Shown piece by piece: positions 16,989 through 24,627 of a stretch of DNA of 32,854 bases. Source of the DNA: Ruminococcaceae bacterium UBA6434. GTDB lineage: Bacteria; Bacillota; Clostridia; Oscillospirales; Acutalibacteraceae. Position 1 is the stretch's first letter, and every line of letters starts with the position of its first letter. Position numbers and translations under genes: made by a program. The stretch spans positions 19,350 through 52,203 of the forward strand of contig DJOQ01000043.1 in assembly GCA_002437245.1 (NCBI GenBank), read 5' to 3'. Under the pieces are notes generated by a model, which saw only the letters and a program-made list of their open reading frames with translations, was not told where the DNA came from and made no database searches.

Positions 16989-17927
16989 TCAATAGTGGAG
17001 CAAATGCGAGTGAAATTCTTTTTGTTCCTCTTTTAAAAGATGTTCCGCTTTTTGCCTGTCGGTAAGTTTGAAATGAACCCTTGTGCCGGGTCTTGCCTGA
17101 GCCAAAAGCGGTAAATCAACCGAAATTACCGTGGCGATTTTGGCGTAACCGCCGGTAGTCTGTCTGTCGGCAAGCATTATTATCGGATTTCCCGTGCGCG
17201 GAATTTGTATACTCCCGAAAACAATGCCGTCCGAGATAATGTCAACCGTGTTTTTGTATTCTATCTTTTCGCCGGACAGTTTGCAGCCCATTCTGTCGGA
17301 TTCGTTTGTAACCATGTATGTGCCGTTTAAAAAGGTCTTAATTCCGCGTTCCGTAAAATAATCGTTCTGCGGTCCCAAAAGCACCCTTACGGTTATCTCG
17401 TCGCTTCCGAAATCCTCTTTGGGCGCCGAATGAATAAGATGCTTGTAAAATTCATCGTATACATCTCTGCACGGAACGATGTCGCCCGCCTTTAACGGTC
17501 TGCCGTCAAGTCCGCCGAGCCTACATTTCAGATTGGTTGAACGGCTACCCATAATAACGGGGACATCTATGCCGCCGCGAACCGCAAGGTAAGTTCTCAT
17601 TCCGCTTGTTGCGGCGGAAAATGTCAGCGTTTCGTCGCGCTTTACAAATACGGTTTTATACATTTCAACGGGTGCGCCGTCAAGTTTAGGCGACATATCC
17701 GCACCGGTAATCGCAATGTAATTCGACTTCAAAAATTTAAAAGAGCCGCCGAGGTATGTCATCTCAATTACGGCTTCATCGGTAAAATTACCGACGAGTG
17801 CGTTTGCTATGTGGTAGGAACGAACGTCCATAACGCCCGATGCATTAAAACCGAGCGCCGCAAAGCCCTTTCTGCCGCCGTCCTGAATTGTGGATAACAT
17901 TCCGGGAGTAATGACTTTAATACTCAT
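16989..17927 (-). CDS. pxpC: 5-oxoprolinase subunit C (AHS2 / KipA family)
   Basis: PxpC is the third subunit of ATP-dependent 5-oxoprolinase. The conserved N-terminal sequence is TPGMLSTIQDGGRKGF, followed by SGVMD. TYLAVRGGIDVP, GSRSTN, LGPQNDYF and LADRQTTGGYAKIATV also match the family. At 312 residues it is a normal stand-alone PxpC. It overlaps pxpB by four bases (ATGA), and GAGGTG lies upstream of ATG 17927. Such proteins are commonly labelled 'biotin-dependent carboxyltransferase', but no biotin attachment (MKM) motif or biotin carboxylase gene is present here, so the oxoprolinase assignment is preferred. Confidence 0.93.
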   Translation of the reverse strand: MSIKVITPGMLSTIQDGGRKGFAALGFNASGVMDVRSYHIANALVGNFTDEAVIEMTYLGGSFKFLKSNYIAITGADMSPKLDGAPVEMYKTVFVKRDETLTFSAATSGMRTYLAVRGGIDVPVIMGSRSTNLKCRLGGLDGRPLKAGDIVPCRDVYDEFYKHLIHSAPKEDFGSDEITVRVLLGPQNDYFTERGIKTFLNGTYMVTNESDRMGCKLSGEKIEYKNTVDIISDGIVFGSIQIPRTGNPIIMLADRQTTGGYAKIATVISVDLPLLAQARPGTRVHFKLTDRQKAEHLLKEEQKEFHSHLLHY

Positions 17928-18655
17928 TCGTCGTCACCTCCGATGATGCGGCACTCATATGTGCCGTCTTGAACTTTTGCCGATATATCGTCGAATTCTC
18001 CTTTGTCAATCGGGACAAATCTTATGTAATCTCCGGCGGAATAAAGTATAGGCTCGGCTCTTTCGGGGTCGTAAGGCTTTACGGGAGTTGTGCCGATAAG
18101 TCTCCAGCCACCCGGTGAGGCGAGTGGATAAATTCCGGTTTGCTCGCCGCCTATTCCGACGGCTCCGGCATGAATTTTAGTTCTCGGATTTTGCAGTCTC
18201 GGCGTTTTAATTCTGTCGTCAAGACCTCCGAGATATGCAAATCCGGGCAAAAAGCCGAGCATATAAATCAAATAATCCGTTCCGGAGTGTATCTTTATAA
18301 CTTCTTCCTCGGTAAGATTGTTGATTTTTGCGACGTCTTTTAAATCTTCGCCGTATTCGCCGCCGTACAGCACGGGTATCTCTATGATTTTTTTCCTGTT
18401 TTCCGATGATACTTTAAGGTTGCGGCAGAGCTTATTTATCTTTGCTTTAAGCTTTTCTCCGCCCGTAATGCACGGGTCATAAATTATAAGAAGCGACCGA
18501 AATGTCGGGACGGTCTCGATAATACCGGGAATATTTTTTTCATGAACGACTTTGTCAAGCGCGTGAACGCAGGCGTTTATCTCAGCACTTATTTCATTGC
18601 CGAATTCAACAGTTATTGCGCTGTCACCGGAAGATAAAAATTTAGGAGCGTTCAT
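17924..18655 (-). CDS. pxpB: 5-oxoprolinase subunit B (AHS1 / KipI family)
   Basis: PxpB partners PxpC and PxpA in hydrolysis of 5-oxoproline. The N-terminus SSGDSAITVEFGNEI is typical, and the AHS1 core shows YMLGFLPGFAYLGGLD, TPRLQNPRTKIHAGAVGIGG and SPGGWRLIGTTP. The length of 243 residues is normal. ATG 18655 has GAGGT eight bases upstream. It is translationally coupled to pxpC by an ATGA overlap and starts 19 bases after the DUF4392 gene. In Bacillus the homologous KipI inhibits the sporulation kinase KinA; with the full pxp set here, the enzyme role is more likely. Confidence 0.93.
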   Translation of the reverse strand: MNAPKFLSSGDSAITVEFGNEISAEINACVHALDKVVHEKNIPGIIETVPTFRSLLIIYDPCITGGEKLKAKINKLCRNLKVSSENRKKIIEIPVLYGGEYGEDLKDVAKINNLTEEEVIKIHSGTDYLIYMLGFLPGFAYLGGLDDRIKTPRLQNPRTKIHAGAVGIGGEQTGIYPLASPGGWRLIGTTPVKPYDPERAEPILYSAGDYIRFVPIDKGEFDDISAKVQDGTYECRIIGGDDE

Positions 18656-18674
18656 ATATGAATACCTCTTAAAA

Positions 18675-19751
18675 TTATTTTCTGTCGTCGTAAAAACCGA
18701 GTTCTATGGTTTTATCAAACCAAGTTTTGCATTTTTCGGTAAGGGTGGGAGCGTATCTTATACACTCGCGCATCATATTTACCATCATCATATTTGTGGT
18801 GAGGTCAAAGCCGTCTATCGACGGTATCTGCCAACCGTACATATCTACCATACCGCTTCTTGCGGCAGTTTTCAAGACATCTTTTTCAAGCTCTGCGTCA
18901 TGCATTATGTTTATATTGCCTTTAAGATATGCTATTGCCGCTATCATACCGTAGCAGCCCCAGTCCGAAACGGTTGCCGTTATTATGTTGTCCGCGGCGA
19001 CAACGCTTGCAATTCCGCCGTTACAGCCGCATACGCAGTTTGATTTTTCAGATGTATACGGCACATATTTTTTTATGTGGTCAAGAATGGTGCCCATGCC
19101 CAATTCGTTTCCGAGATCGCCTATGGCAATATTTAAAACTCCGGCGTTTTGAAGCTTTGTAAAGAGTATATCTCCCTTTGCCTCAAGAGCCGTAGTGTTT
19201 TTGCCTACCGCGTTGTGATATTCGCCGACGGCATTTGCGCCGGGGAACTCATTTGCTATTACGGCTTTGGGCATACCCTTTGAAATTATTTCGTCGGCAA
19301 GACCTTCGGCCTTGTTTTTGTCCTTTGTAAAGGGGATAACCGCCATCGAAACGGTGTGAGCGTTCATCTCTTCTATTGTATCATAGAGGTGAAGTCCTAT
19401 CACTCTTGACATATTTCTGACCGCTTCAACATTTTCGTCCTGACAAATTATAACCGGCTTTACGTCAAATGCGAGCGACAGCGCTCTTGCGAGAAGCATC
19501 GAGCTTACTATACCGTCGGTCTCGGCGTGGTGATGGTCGAGTAAAACGAACCCCGTCATTATGTATACTATATCGTCTTTTTTAAGCGCCGCGCACAGCT
19601 TTTTTGCCGCGTTCATTGTCGTGGGCATACCTGTGTACTTTCGCGAAGCCTTGTAGAGAATGCGGCAAATGCCGTATCCGCGTGGGTCAAGATTTGCGAG
19701 ATTATCAAGATTTTCGCCGATATTAAGGTCTGTAAGTGCTTTCTGATCCAT
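18675..19751 (-). CDS. DUF4392 family protein (D-glutamate cyclase C-terminal-like)
   Basis: This 358-residue protein resembles the C-terminal domain of mammalian D-glutamate cyclase (DGLUCY). Visible family features are GFVLLDHHHAETDGIVSSML near residue 67, a long Rossmann-like middle, the tight motif GDLGNELGMG near residue 215, and a Cys-bearing segment NCVCGCNGG near residue 240. In the animal enzyme DUF1445 and DUF4392 are fused; here they are separate genes flanking pxpBC. The start ATG 19751 has GGGAG upstream. The gene follows dat by 80 bases that contain a terminator-like hairpin. Family assignment is fairly firm, the reaction is inferred. Confidence 0.82.
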   Translation of the reverse strand: MDQKALTDLNIGENLDNLANLDPRGYGICRILYKASRKYTGMPTTMNAAKKLCAALKKDDIVYIMTGFVLLDHHHAETDGIVSSMLLARALSLAFDVKPVIICQDENVEAVRNMSRVIGLHLYDTIEEMNAHTVSMAVIPFTKDKNKAEGLADEIISKGMPKAVIANEFPGANAVGEYHNAVGKNTTALEAKGDILFTKLQNAGVLNIAIGDLGNELGMGTILDHIKKYVPYTSEKSNCVCGCNGGIASVVAADNIITATVSDWGCYGMIAAIAYLKGNINIMHDAELEKDVLKTAARSGMVDMYGWQIPSIDGFDLTTNMMMVNMMRECIRYAPTLTEKCKTWFDKTIELGFYDDRK

Positions 19752-19781
19752 AATTATTCTCCCTCTTTAAAAAGAATACAA

Positions 19782-19808
19782 GGCTGTTTCGATTTGCGCG
19801 AAACAGCC
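19782..19808 (-). terminator. Hairpin between dat and DUF4392 (leaky terminator or processing site)
   Basis: A perfect 10-bp stem, 19782-19791 with 19799-19808 and a 7-base loop, is followed on the minus strand by TTGTATTCTTTTT. The T-tract is interrupted, so partial termination that lowers expression of the genes after dat is plausible. Confidence 0.65.
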
Positions 19809-19831
19809 GTATTGCAGATGTATTATCGTTT

Positions 19832-20671
19832 TTATTCGCCGCATTCGTCATGCAAACGTTTGAGATAGGCGTCCTGGAGTATTTTTATGATTTCGGGAGC
19901 TTTGCCGCCGACAGGTTCGCCGTCAAGCTCACAGGCAGGCATACAAAGAGCGCCCGAGGACGAAACTATTATTTCGTCGGCGTTTTTAAGCTCTTCGAGC
20001 GTGTAGTCGCGTTCTTCTACCGGTATGCCTTTTTCGTGGCATATCTCTATAAGGTGCTTTCTCGTAATGCCGGGTAAAACGAGGCAGTCGAGCTGATGGG
20101 TTATAAATTTACCGTCTTTGATTATGGATACGTTTGAGTGCGCGCACTCCGTTACAAGATCGCCGCGGTGAAATACCGTTTCGTCACAGCCCTTCTCACG
20201 AGCTCTCTGCGAAGCGAGAACGCTCGGTATGAGGTTAAGGGTTTTAACATTGCAATAGAAAAATCTCTTGTCCTCCATGGTAGTGAGCTTGTAGCGAAGA
20301 GACAGGTCTTTCATCGGGCAGGGTTTTGTGTATATGAGCAGGTTTGAGGGCGTGTTCGGAAAAACATGATCGCGCATACCGGTTCCTCTTGTGGCCTCCC
20401 AGTAAACGAACTGATTGGGGTCGTCTACCTTGTTTACACACTCATAGAGCGTCTTTTTAAGCTCTTCCCGAGGCATCGGAGCGGGAATTTCAAGCAGCTT
20501 GCAGCTGTTGTAAAATCTGTCGAGGTGATCCTCCAGAGCAAAGATGGTGCGGTTTACCGAATATGTAGCGTCGTAAACTCCGTCACCGAAGTACATGGCG
20601 CGGTCGTTCATCGGGACCGTCATCTTTTCAATAAGATCAAATTTGCCGTTGTAGTAACCGATATTTTCCAT
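19832..20671 (-). CDS. dat: D-amino-acid aminotransferase (fold type IV PLP enzyme)
   Basis: The enzyme transfers the amino group between D-amino acids and 2-oxo acids, for example D-Ala + 2-oxoglutarate to pyruvate + D-Glu. The PLP lysine is K143 in NVKTLNLIPSVLASQ. D-substrate specificity is supported by Y33 in FGDGVYD and the pair R100/H102 in GTGMRDHVFP, which match the Tyr31, Arg98 and His100 carboxylate trap known from Bacillus D-amino-acid transaminase; branched-chain transaminases differ there. TECAHSNVSIIKDG and GITRKHLIEI are also conserved. Length is 279 residues. The ATG at 20671 has GGGGAG upstream. It is first in the operon, behind a consensus promoter. Confidence 0.92.
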   Translation of the reverse strand: MENIGYYNGKFDLIEKMTVPMNDRAMYFGDGVYDATYSVNRTIFALEDHLDRFYNSCKLLEIPAPMPREELKKTLYECVNKVDDPNQFVYWEATRGTGMRDHVFPNTPSNLLIYTKPCPMKDLSLRYKLTTMEDKRFFYCNVKTLNLIPSVLASQRAREKGCDETVFHRGDLVTECAHSNVSIIKDGKFITHQLDCLVLPGITRKHLIEICHEKGIPVEERDYTLEELKNADEIIVSSSGALCMPACELDGEPVGGKAPEIIKILQDAYLKRLHDECGE

Positions 20672-20780
20672 TTTTGTCAGCTCCCCAAAATAATGTTATA
20701 TAAAAGCAAAATAAGCCAAGCCCAATTGAGTTTTGTCCGCCATCGCACAGAATTCAAATAGACTTAACTTACAATAAGAC

Positions 20781-20809
20781 ATTATAATACGGCAATTTTT
20801 TCCTGTCAA
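20781..20809 (-). promoter_or_regulatory. Consensus promoter of the dat-pxp-alr operon
   Basis: The minus strand carries TTGACA (20809-20804), exactly 17 bases, then TATAAT (20786-20781): a perfect sigma-A promoter about 110 bases before the dat start. It suggests strong, housekeeping-type expression unless repressed. The leader to 20672 shows no recognised riboswitch. Confidence 0.85.
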
Positions 20810-20853
20810 TAAAAATCAAACAAATCTTAAAAAATGTCGAAATTGACAAAAAA

Positions 20854-21651
20854 TTACCTGATATGTACTATTTCGCCCGAAGTTATGGTTTTTGTTTCGC
20901 CGCCCGACAAAATCACGAGACCGCCGTCGGGGGCAATGTCAAGAACTTTTGCGTCATATTCGCCGTCCGGCGTTATAACTTTAACGGTCTTGCCTAAAGA
21001 TGCTGAGTACATTTTCAGCCTGTTTACTATTTCGGCTGTGTTTTCGGTGTTGAGAGCGTTTCGGCGTATAACGTAGCGGTCGAGGTTGTTTACAATGTCA
21101 ACCGCTATTTCGTTGTGGTCAAGCTCGCCATCGTATTTATCGCCTATGCTTGCCGCCGTATACATTATTTCATCGGGGAAGTCCTGCTTTTCAATATTGA
21201 GACCTATTCCGACCACGGCGTATTTGGGTTTGCCGTTTTGATTTACTATCTCGCAAAGTATGCCGCACACCTTTTTTTCGTCGAGCAAAATGTCGTTCGG
21301 CCATTTAATTTTGCAGTCAAAATCAAAGAAATTAAAGAGCGTGTCGCGTACCGCAAGCCCGGCAAGGCTCGACAGCAGGTCAAAATTGGGCTCCTTTCCG
21401 CTTATTTCGTAGACAACGGAAATGTATACGCCCTTTCCCTTAGGCGAGCAAAATGTTCTGCCGGAGCGGCCCTTGCCGGCGGTTTGGCAGTCCGATACGA
21501 CGAAGGCGCCGAGACCTTTACCCTCGGCACAAAGCTTTTTTGCGACATCGTTTGTCGATTCGGTTTCGGCAAAATAATGCAGTCTGCGTTTTGAGCGGTA
21601 CTGCCTTAAATGGTATATAAGGCTTCTTTCGTTGAGCATAAGGTTATTCAT
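20854..21651 (-). CDS. birA: Biotin--[acetyl-CoA-carboxylase] ligase, without DNA-binding domain
   Basis: BirA activates biotin as biotinyl-AMP and attaches it to carrier proteins. The catalytic loop GKGRSGRTF, the KWPNDI motif and KVCGILCE are present, with VVGIGLNI further on and a small C-terminal beta domain. The protein starts almost directly at the catalytic domain (LHYFAETESTNDVA at about residue 24), so the helix-turn-helix repressor domain of group II BirA is absent and it should be a pure ligase. Length is 265 residues. Start ATG 21651 is supported by frame only; the site upstream is weak. It is upstream of dat on the same strand, but dat has its own promoter. Confidence 0.93.
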   Translation of the reverse strand: MNNLMLNERSLIYHLRQYRSKRRLHYFAETESTNDVAKKLCAEGKGLGAFVVSDCQTAGKGRSGRTFCSPKGKGVYISVVYEISGKEPNFDLLSSLAGLAVRDTLFNFFDFDCKIKWPNDILLDEKKVCGILCEIVNQNGKPKYAVVGIGLNIEKQDFPDEIMYTAASIGDKYDGELDHNEIAVDIVNNLDRYVIRRNALNTENTAEIVNRLKMYSASLGKTVKVITPDGEYDAKVLDIAPDGGLVILSGGETKTITSGEIVHIR

Positions 21652-22025
21652 TTATCATCAGTCCGTTTCGGTTTTAATATGATATAATATTGTAACTTGT
21701 TCGTTGCAATACTGATATTTTACATAATAGAATTTGCAAGGTCAAGTAAAATTGAAAAAAACCGACGTCTCGTGATAACTTAATTACTCCTTAATATTTT
21801 ACGGCTTTATACATTATAAATGTAAAAACGCGCTTTGTATGGCGGAAACTTCGCATTCGGAGCGGCATCGTATTGCGCGAAGTAAAAAATGTTAAAATTT
21901 TATGACTAATTTATATATTATCCATTGACTTTTTTTGCGATTTATTGTAAATTATATTATGTTATGCAACAAATATGTATGAGTGAAGTTTAGCTTTTAA
22001 AACCACTCGGAAGGGGAAACTCACT
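21652..22025. other. 374-base divergent intergenic region
   Basis: This AT-rich spacer separates birA (-) and the Ser-rich protein gene (+). It holds a plus-strand promoter (separate entry), a weak minus-strand candidate for birA (TTGCAA near 21710, 17 bases, TATATC) and an imperfect inverted repeat, ACTTCGC 21848-21854 with GCGAAGT 21877-21883. No ORF, RNA gene or riboswitch is recognised. Confidence 0.4.
21925..21953 (+). promoter_or_regulatory. Promoter of the Ser-rich membrane protein gene
   Basis: TTGACT (21925-21930), 17 bases, TAAATT (21948-21953) lies about 70 bases before the start codon. Confidence 0.55.
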
Positions 22026-23027
22026 ATGTCTAAAAAAGAAAAAATACCTTCAACTCCCGAAATGAGAGCTCAAAAGCTTGCTCGCAGTGCCGAAAAGAGA
22101 AAGATTTTCGGTAAGACTTTTGAAAAAGCTTTCGGAATAATGCTTGCACTTTTGCTTGTTTACTCGGTATGCAGCATAGCTTTTAAACCTGCTACCGCTT
22201 CAGTGGCAACAAATGCCGGCGCTCAGACTTCTTCTTCGGGCAGTTCCGGCAGTTCATCTTCAGGCAGCTCTTCTTCGGGCAGCGCTTCATCGAGCTCTTC
22301 CGGCAGCGCTTCTTCCGATAATGCCGCTTCCGCTTCGTCGGACAACGGTTCATCGGCAGCTCAGAGCGATGCAGCAGCTCCCACGGAACTTTCCGCATCA
22401 AGTTCTGTAGAAGATGTTGTTAATTACTTCAACAAGGCCATCAACAATGTTAAGCCGAACGCTAAAGAGATAACTCTTACAAAAGAGACAAACTCTCAGG
22501 CAGGCAACATTTCCGGCGATCTTCCCAAGACGCTTACAAGTATGGCTGATTCTCTTATAGCTGCAAATATGGGTGATAAAGACGTTTCCACAGTTTCTCC
22601 CGCGACCACGGTTGATGATAAAAACGCTATGTTCCCCGTAGAGAACGAGAGCTGGTCAAGCAAACTTACAGCTGATGACATTGAAAATAAAGAAGTGGTT
22701 GATAACGGCAGTTCTTATGTTATAACTCTTTACATCAAGGCAGATGAGCCCTCAACCGATACTTCGCACGGCAATGGGCACAACGGTAAAATATTCTCGG
22801 TTGTTATGCCGTCTATAGTTACCGAAAACGCCGGTGCTGCCGCAAACATCATCAAAGATGTTAAAACCGGTCACAGTGACGGTTATGTTAAGGTTACCGT
22901 TGATAAGGCATCGGGCAATGTTACCGAGGCTACATACTATTTCGTATGGACTCTTTCTCTTACCGCTTTGTCAAAGAACATTTCAATTCCGTTCGGTCTT
23001 GAAAAGGACTTCACAATTGCTTGGTAA
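22026..23027 (+). CDS. Membrane-anchored Ser-rich protein of unknown function
   Basis: I do not recognise this family. The 333-residue protein begins with a basic cytoplasmic stretch (residues 1-35, many Lys/Arg), then a single hydrophobic segment at about 36-53. A low-complexity Ser/Gly/Ala/Asp linker follows at about 64-127, built from repeats such as SSGSSG and SSDN. The outer globular part (about 128-333) has no cysteines and ends in beta-rich sequence (YVITLYIKADEP, YVKVTVDKASGNVTEATYYF, ISIPFGLEKDFTIAW). This topology suggests a type II anchored surface protein with a domain held away from the membrane. GGAAGGGG lies upstream of ATG 22026. It is monocistronic, with promoter and terminator of its own. 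Confidence 0.85.
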   Translation: MSKKEKIPSTPEMRAQKLARSAEKRKIFGKTFEKAFGIMLALLLVYSVCSIAFKPATASVATNAGAQTSSSGSSGSSSSGSSSSGSASSSSSGSASSDNAASASSDNGSSAAQSDAAAPTELSASSSVEDVVNYFNKAINNVKPNAKEITLTKETNSQAGNISGDLPKTLTSMADSLIAANMGDKDVSTVSPATTVDDKNAMFPVENESWSSKLTADDIENKEVVDNGSSYVITLYIKADEPSTDTSHGNGHNGKIFSVVMPSIVTENAGAAANIIKDVKTGHSDGYVKVTVDKASGNVTEATYYFVWTLSLTALSKNISIPFGLEKDFTIAW

Positions 23028-23049
23028 TTAAGCTAAACAAACAAATTTT

Positions 23050-23074
23050 AAGGCACCTCAAAACGAGGTGCCTT
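23050..23074 (+). terminator. Intrinsic terminator of the Ser-rich protein gene
   Basis: AAGGCACCTC (23050-23059) pairs perfectly with GAGGTGCCTT (23065-23074) across AAAAC and is followed by TTATTTTG. Confidence 0.88.
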
Positions 23075-23082
23075 TTATTTTG

Positions 23083-23129
23083 TACCCGATAGTGAAAACC
23101 GATATCTTGCGGATAAAGCTATCGGGGTA
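23083..23129. repeat. Hairpin between the two convergent terminators
   Basis: CCCGATAG (23085-23092) pairs with CTATCGGG (23119-23126), extended by TA/TA with one bulge; the loop is 26 bases. No T-run follows. Function is unknown. Confidence 0.45.
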
Positions 23130-23185
23130 TCTTTTCAGCAATGCAAAACGTAATCGGCAGCAAGAACAGTAAAAAACAACAGTAA

Positions 23186-23221
23186 AAAATGAGGTGCGCC
23201 GAAAACAGCGTACCTCATTTT
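23186..23221 (-). terminator. Intrinsic terminator of the ACT-PFL unit
   Basis: Fourteen pairs (23186-23199 with 23208-23221, one G-U) and an 8-base loop are followed on the minus strand by a T-run (TTTTTTA). It lies 18 bases after the PFL stop. On the plus strand TTTTGC follows, so it may also stop plus-strand transcripts. Confidence 0.88.
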
Positions 23222-23239
23222 GCTTTGTAATTGTGAGCC

Positions 23240-24595
23240 TCAGTTTTTAAGACTCTGAAGCGGTGCCGGTATTCTTCCGCCGCGGTTAATGAATTTTGCG
23301 GGTGAAGAGGTGTTTACTTTCATTATGGGTGAACTGCCGAAGAGACCGCCGAATTCAACCTCATCGTCATCGCTTCTGCCGATTGCGGGGATAACTCTCA
23401 CGGCTGTGGTCTTTGAATTAACCATACCGATAGCCGCCTCATCGGCGATTATTGCGGATATTACTTCAGCCGGCGTGTCGCCCGGTACGGCTATCATATC
23501 AAGACCTACGGAGCATACTGCGGTCATAGCCTCAAGCTTTTCTATTTTGAGCGTTCCGCTCCTTGCGGCGTTTATCATTCCTGCGTCTTCGGAAACGGGT
23601 ATAAATGCGCCCGAAAGACCGCCGACGTGCGATGAAGCCATAACGCCGCCTTTTTTAACAGCGTCATTCAAAAGAGCAAGGCAGGCTGTTGTGCCGCAGG
23701 CACCGCACTGCTCGAGACCCATTTCTTCAAGAATATGCGCAACCGAATCGCCGACTGCCGGTGTGGGAGCAAGCGATAAGTCCACTATACCGAACGGAAC
23801 TCCGAGTTTTTCGGCGGCCCTTGATGCTACAAGCTGACCGACTCTCGTTATTTTGAATGCGGTTTTCTTAACAACGTCGGCAACGTCGGTTATATTGCCG
23901 TCGGGTATTTTTGTAAGAGCCGAGCGAACAACTCCGGGACCGGATACGCCTACGTTTATAACGCTGTCGGGCTCTCCTGCACCGTGAAAAGCACCTGCCA
24001 TAAACGGGTTGTCATCGGGTGCGTTGCAAAATACGACGAGCTTTGACGGACCTACAAGCCCCTTATCCTTAGTAAGAACAGCCGATTCGCGGACTATTTT
24101 TCCCATAAGGGCAACAGCGTCCATATTTATACCGGCTTTTGTGGAGCCTATGTTAACGCTTGAACAGAGTCTTTCGGTTACGGCAAGAGCCTCCGGTATG
24201 CTCCTTATAAGTTCTTCGTCACCCTTTGCAAATCCCTTTTGCACAAGCGCCGAATATCCGCCCAAAAAGTTTACCCCGACCGCCTTTGCGGCTTTGTCAA
24301 GAGTTTTGGCGTATTTTATGGGGCCGCCGCCGGCAGAGGCAAATATCATTGATATGGGGGTTACGGCTATGCGTTTGTTGATTATCGGAACGCCGTATTC
24401 CTTTTCAATCTCTTCGCCTGTTTTGACGAGATTTTCCGCCTTGCGGCATATCTTGTCGTAAATTCTGCCGCACGCCCTGTCGGCGTCGGAATCCGCACAG
24501 TCAAGAAGAGAAATTCCCATGGTGATGGTTCGTATGTCGAGATTTTCCTCCCTGATCATATTGATGGTTTCGAGTATATCCTGTGTGTTTATCAT
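23240..24595 (-). CDS. PFL family protein (UPF0210 / DUF711)
   Basis: This 451-residue protein belongs to the UPF0210/DUF711 family, which resembles the pyruvate formate-lyase fold by structure but has no established reaction. Conserved-looking segments are ETINMIREENLDIRTITMGI at the N-terminus, RIAVTPISM, GVNFLGGYSALVQKG, GVSGPGVV and the Cys-bearing GLEQCGACGTTACLALLNDAV. No radical-glycine motif of true PFL is seen. ATG 24595 has AGGGAAG upstream. It follows the ACT-domain gene by 32 bases; the two families are frequently adjacent in Firmicutes and archaea, which suggests a joint, possibly amino acid-sensing, role. Confidence 0.9.
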   Translation of the reverse strand: MINTQDILETINMIREENLDIRTITMGISLLDCADSDADRACGRIYDKICRKAENLVKTGEEIEKEYGVPIINKRIAVTPISMIFASAGGGPIKYAKTLDKAAKAVGVNFLGGYSALVQKGFAKGDEELIRSIPEALAVTERLCSSVNIGSTKAGINMDAVALMGKIVRESAVLTKDKGLVGPSKLVVFCNAPDDNPFMAGAFHGAGEPDSVINVGVSGPGVVRSALTKIPDGNITDVADVVKKTAFKITRVGQLVASRAAEKLGVPFGIVDLSLAPTPAVGDSVAHILEEMGLEQCGACGTTACLALLNDAVKKGGVMASSHVGGLSGAFIPVSEDAGMINAARSGTLKIEKLEAMTAVCSVGLDMIAVPGDTPAEVISAIIADEAAIGMVNSKTTAVRVIPAIGRSDDDEVEFGGLFGSSPIMKVNTSSPAKFINRGGRIPAPLQSLKN

Positions 24596-24627
24596 AGAAT
24601 TCTTCCCTTGCTTGGAATATTTATAAA

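Noticed and set aside
16989..18655. 'Biotin-dependent carboxyltransferase' or urea/allophanate enzyme label for the AHS1/AHS2 genes
   Set aside because: No biotin carboxylase or biotin carrier gene is nearby, and the full pxpABC set with DUF1445 points to 5-oxoprolinase. Nearby birA has its own transcription unit.
20672..20780. Riboswitch in the dat leader
   Set aside because: The leader is AT-rich with no conserved pairing pattern that I can recognise.
22213..22345. Possible DNA repeat array or CRISPR in the Ser-rich region
   Set aside because: The repetition is short, in codon register and encodes a protein linker; no constant repeat-spacer structure exists.
22192..22410. Frames overlapping the Ser-rich linker on both strands
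   Set aside because: Low-complexity TCT/TCC/GGC repeats keep other frames open; the translated products are Arg/Leu- or Lys-rich artefacts.
23050..23221. The three hairpins between the convergent genes as a structured RNA or integron-like site
   Set aside because: Two are ordinary intrinsic terminators facing each other; the third is weak.
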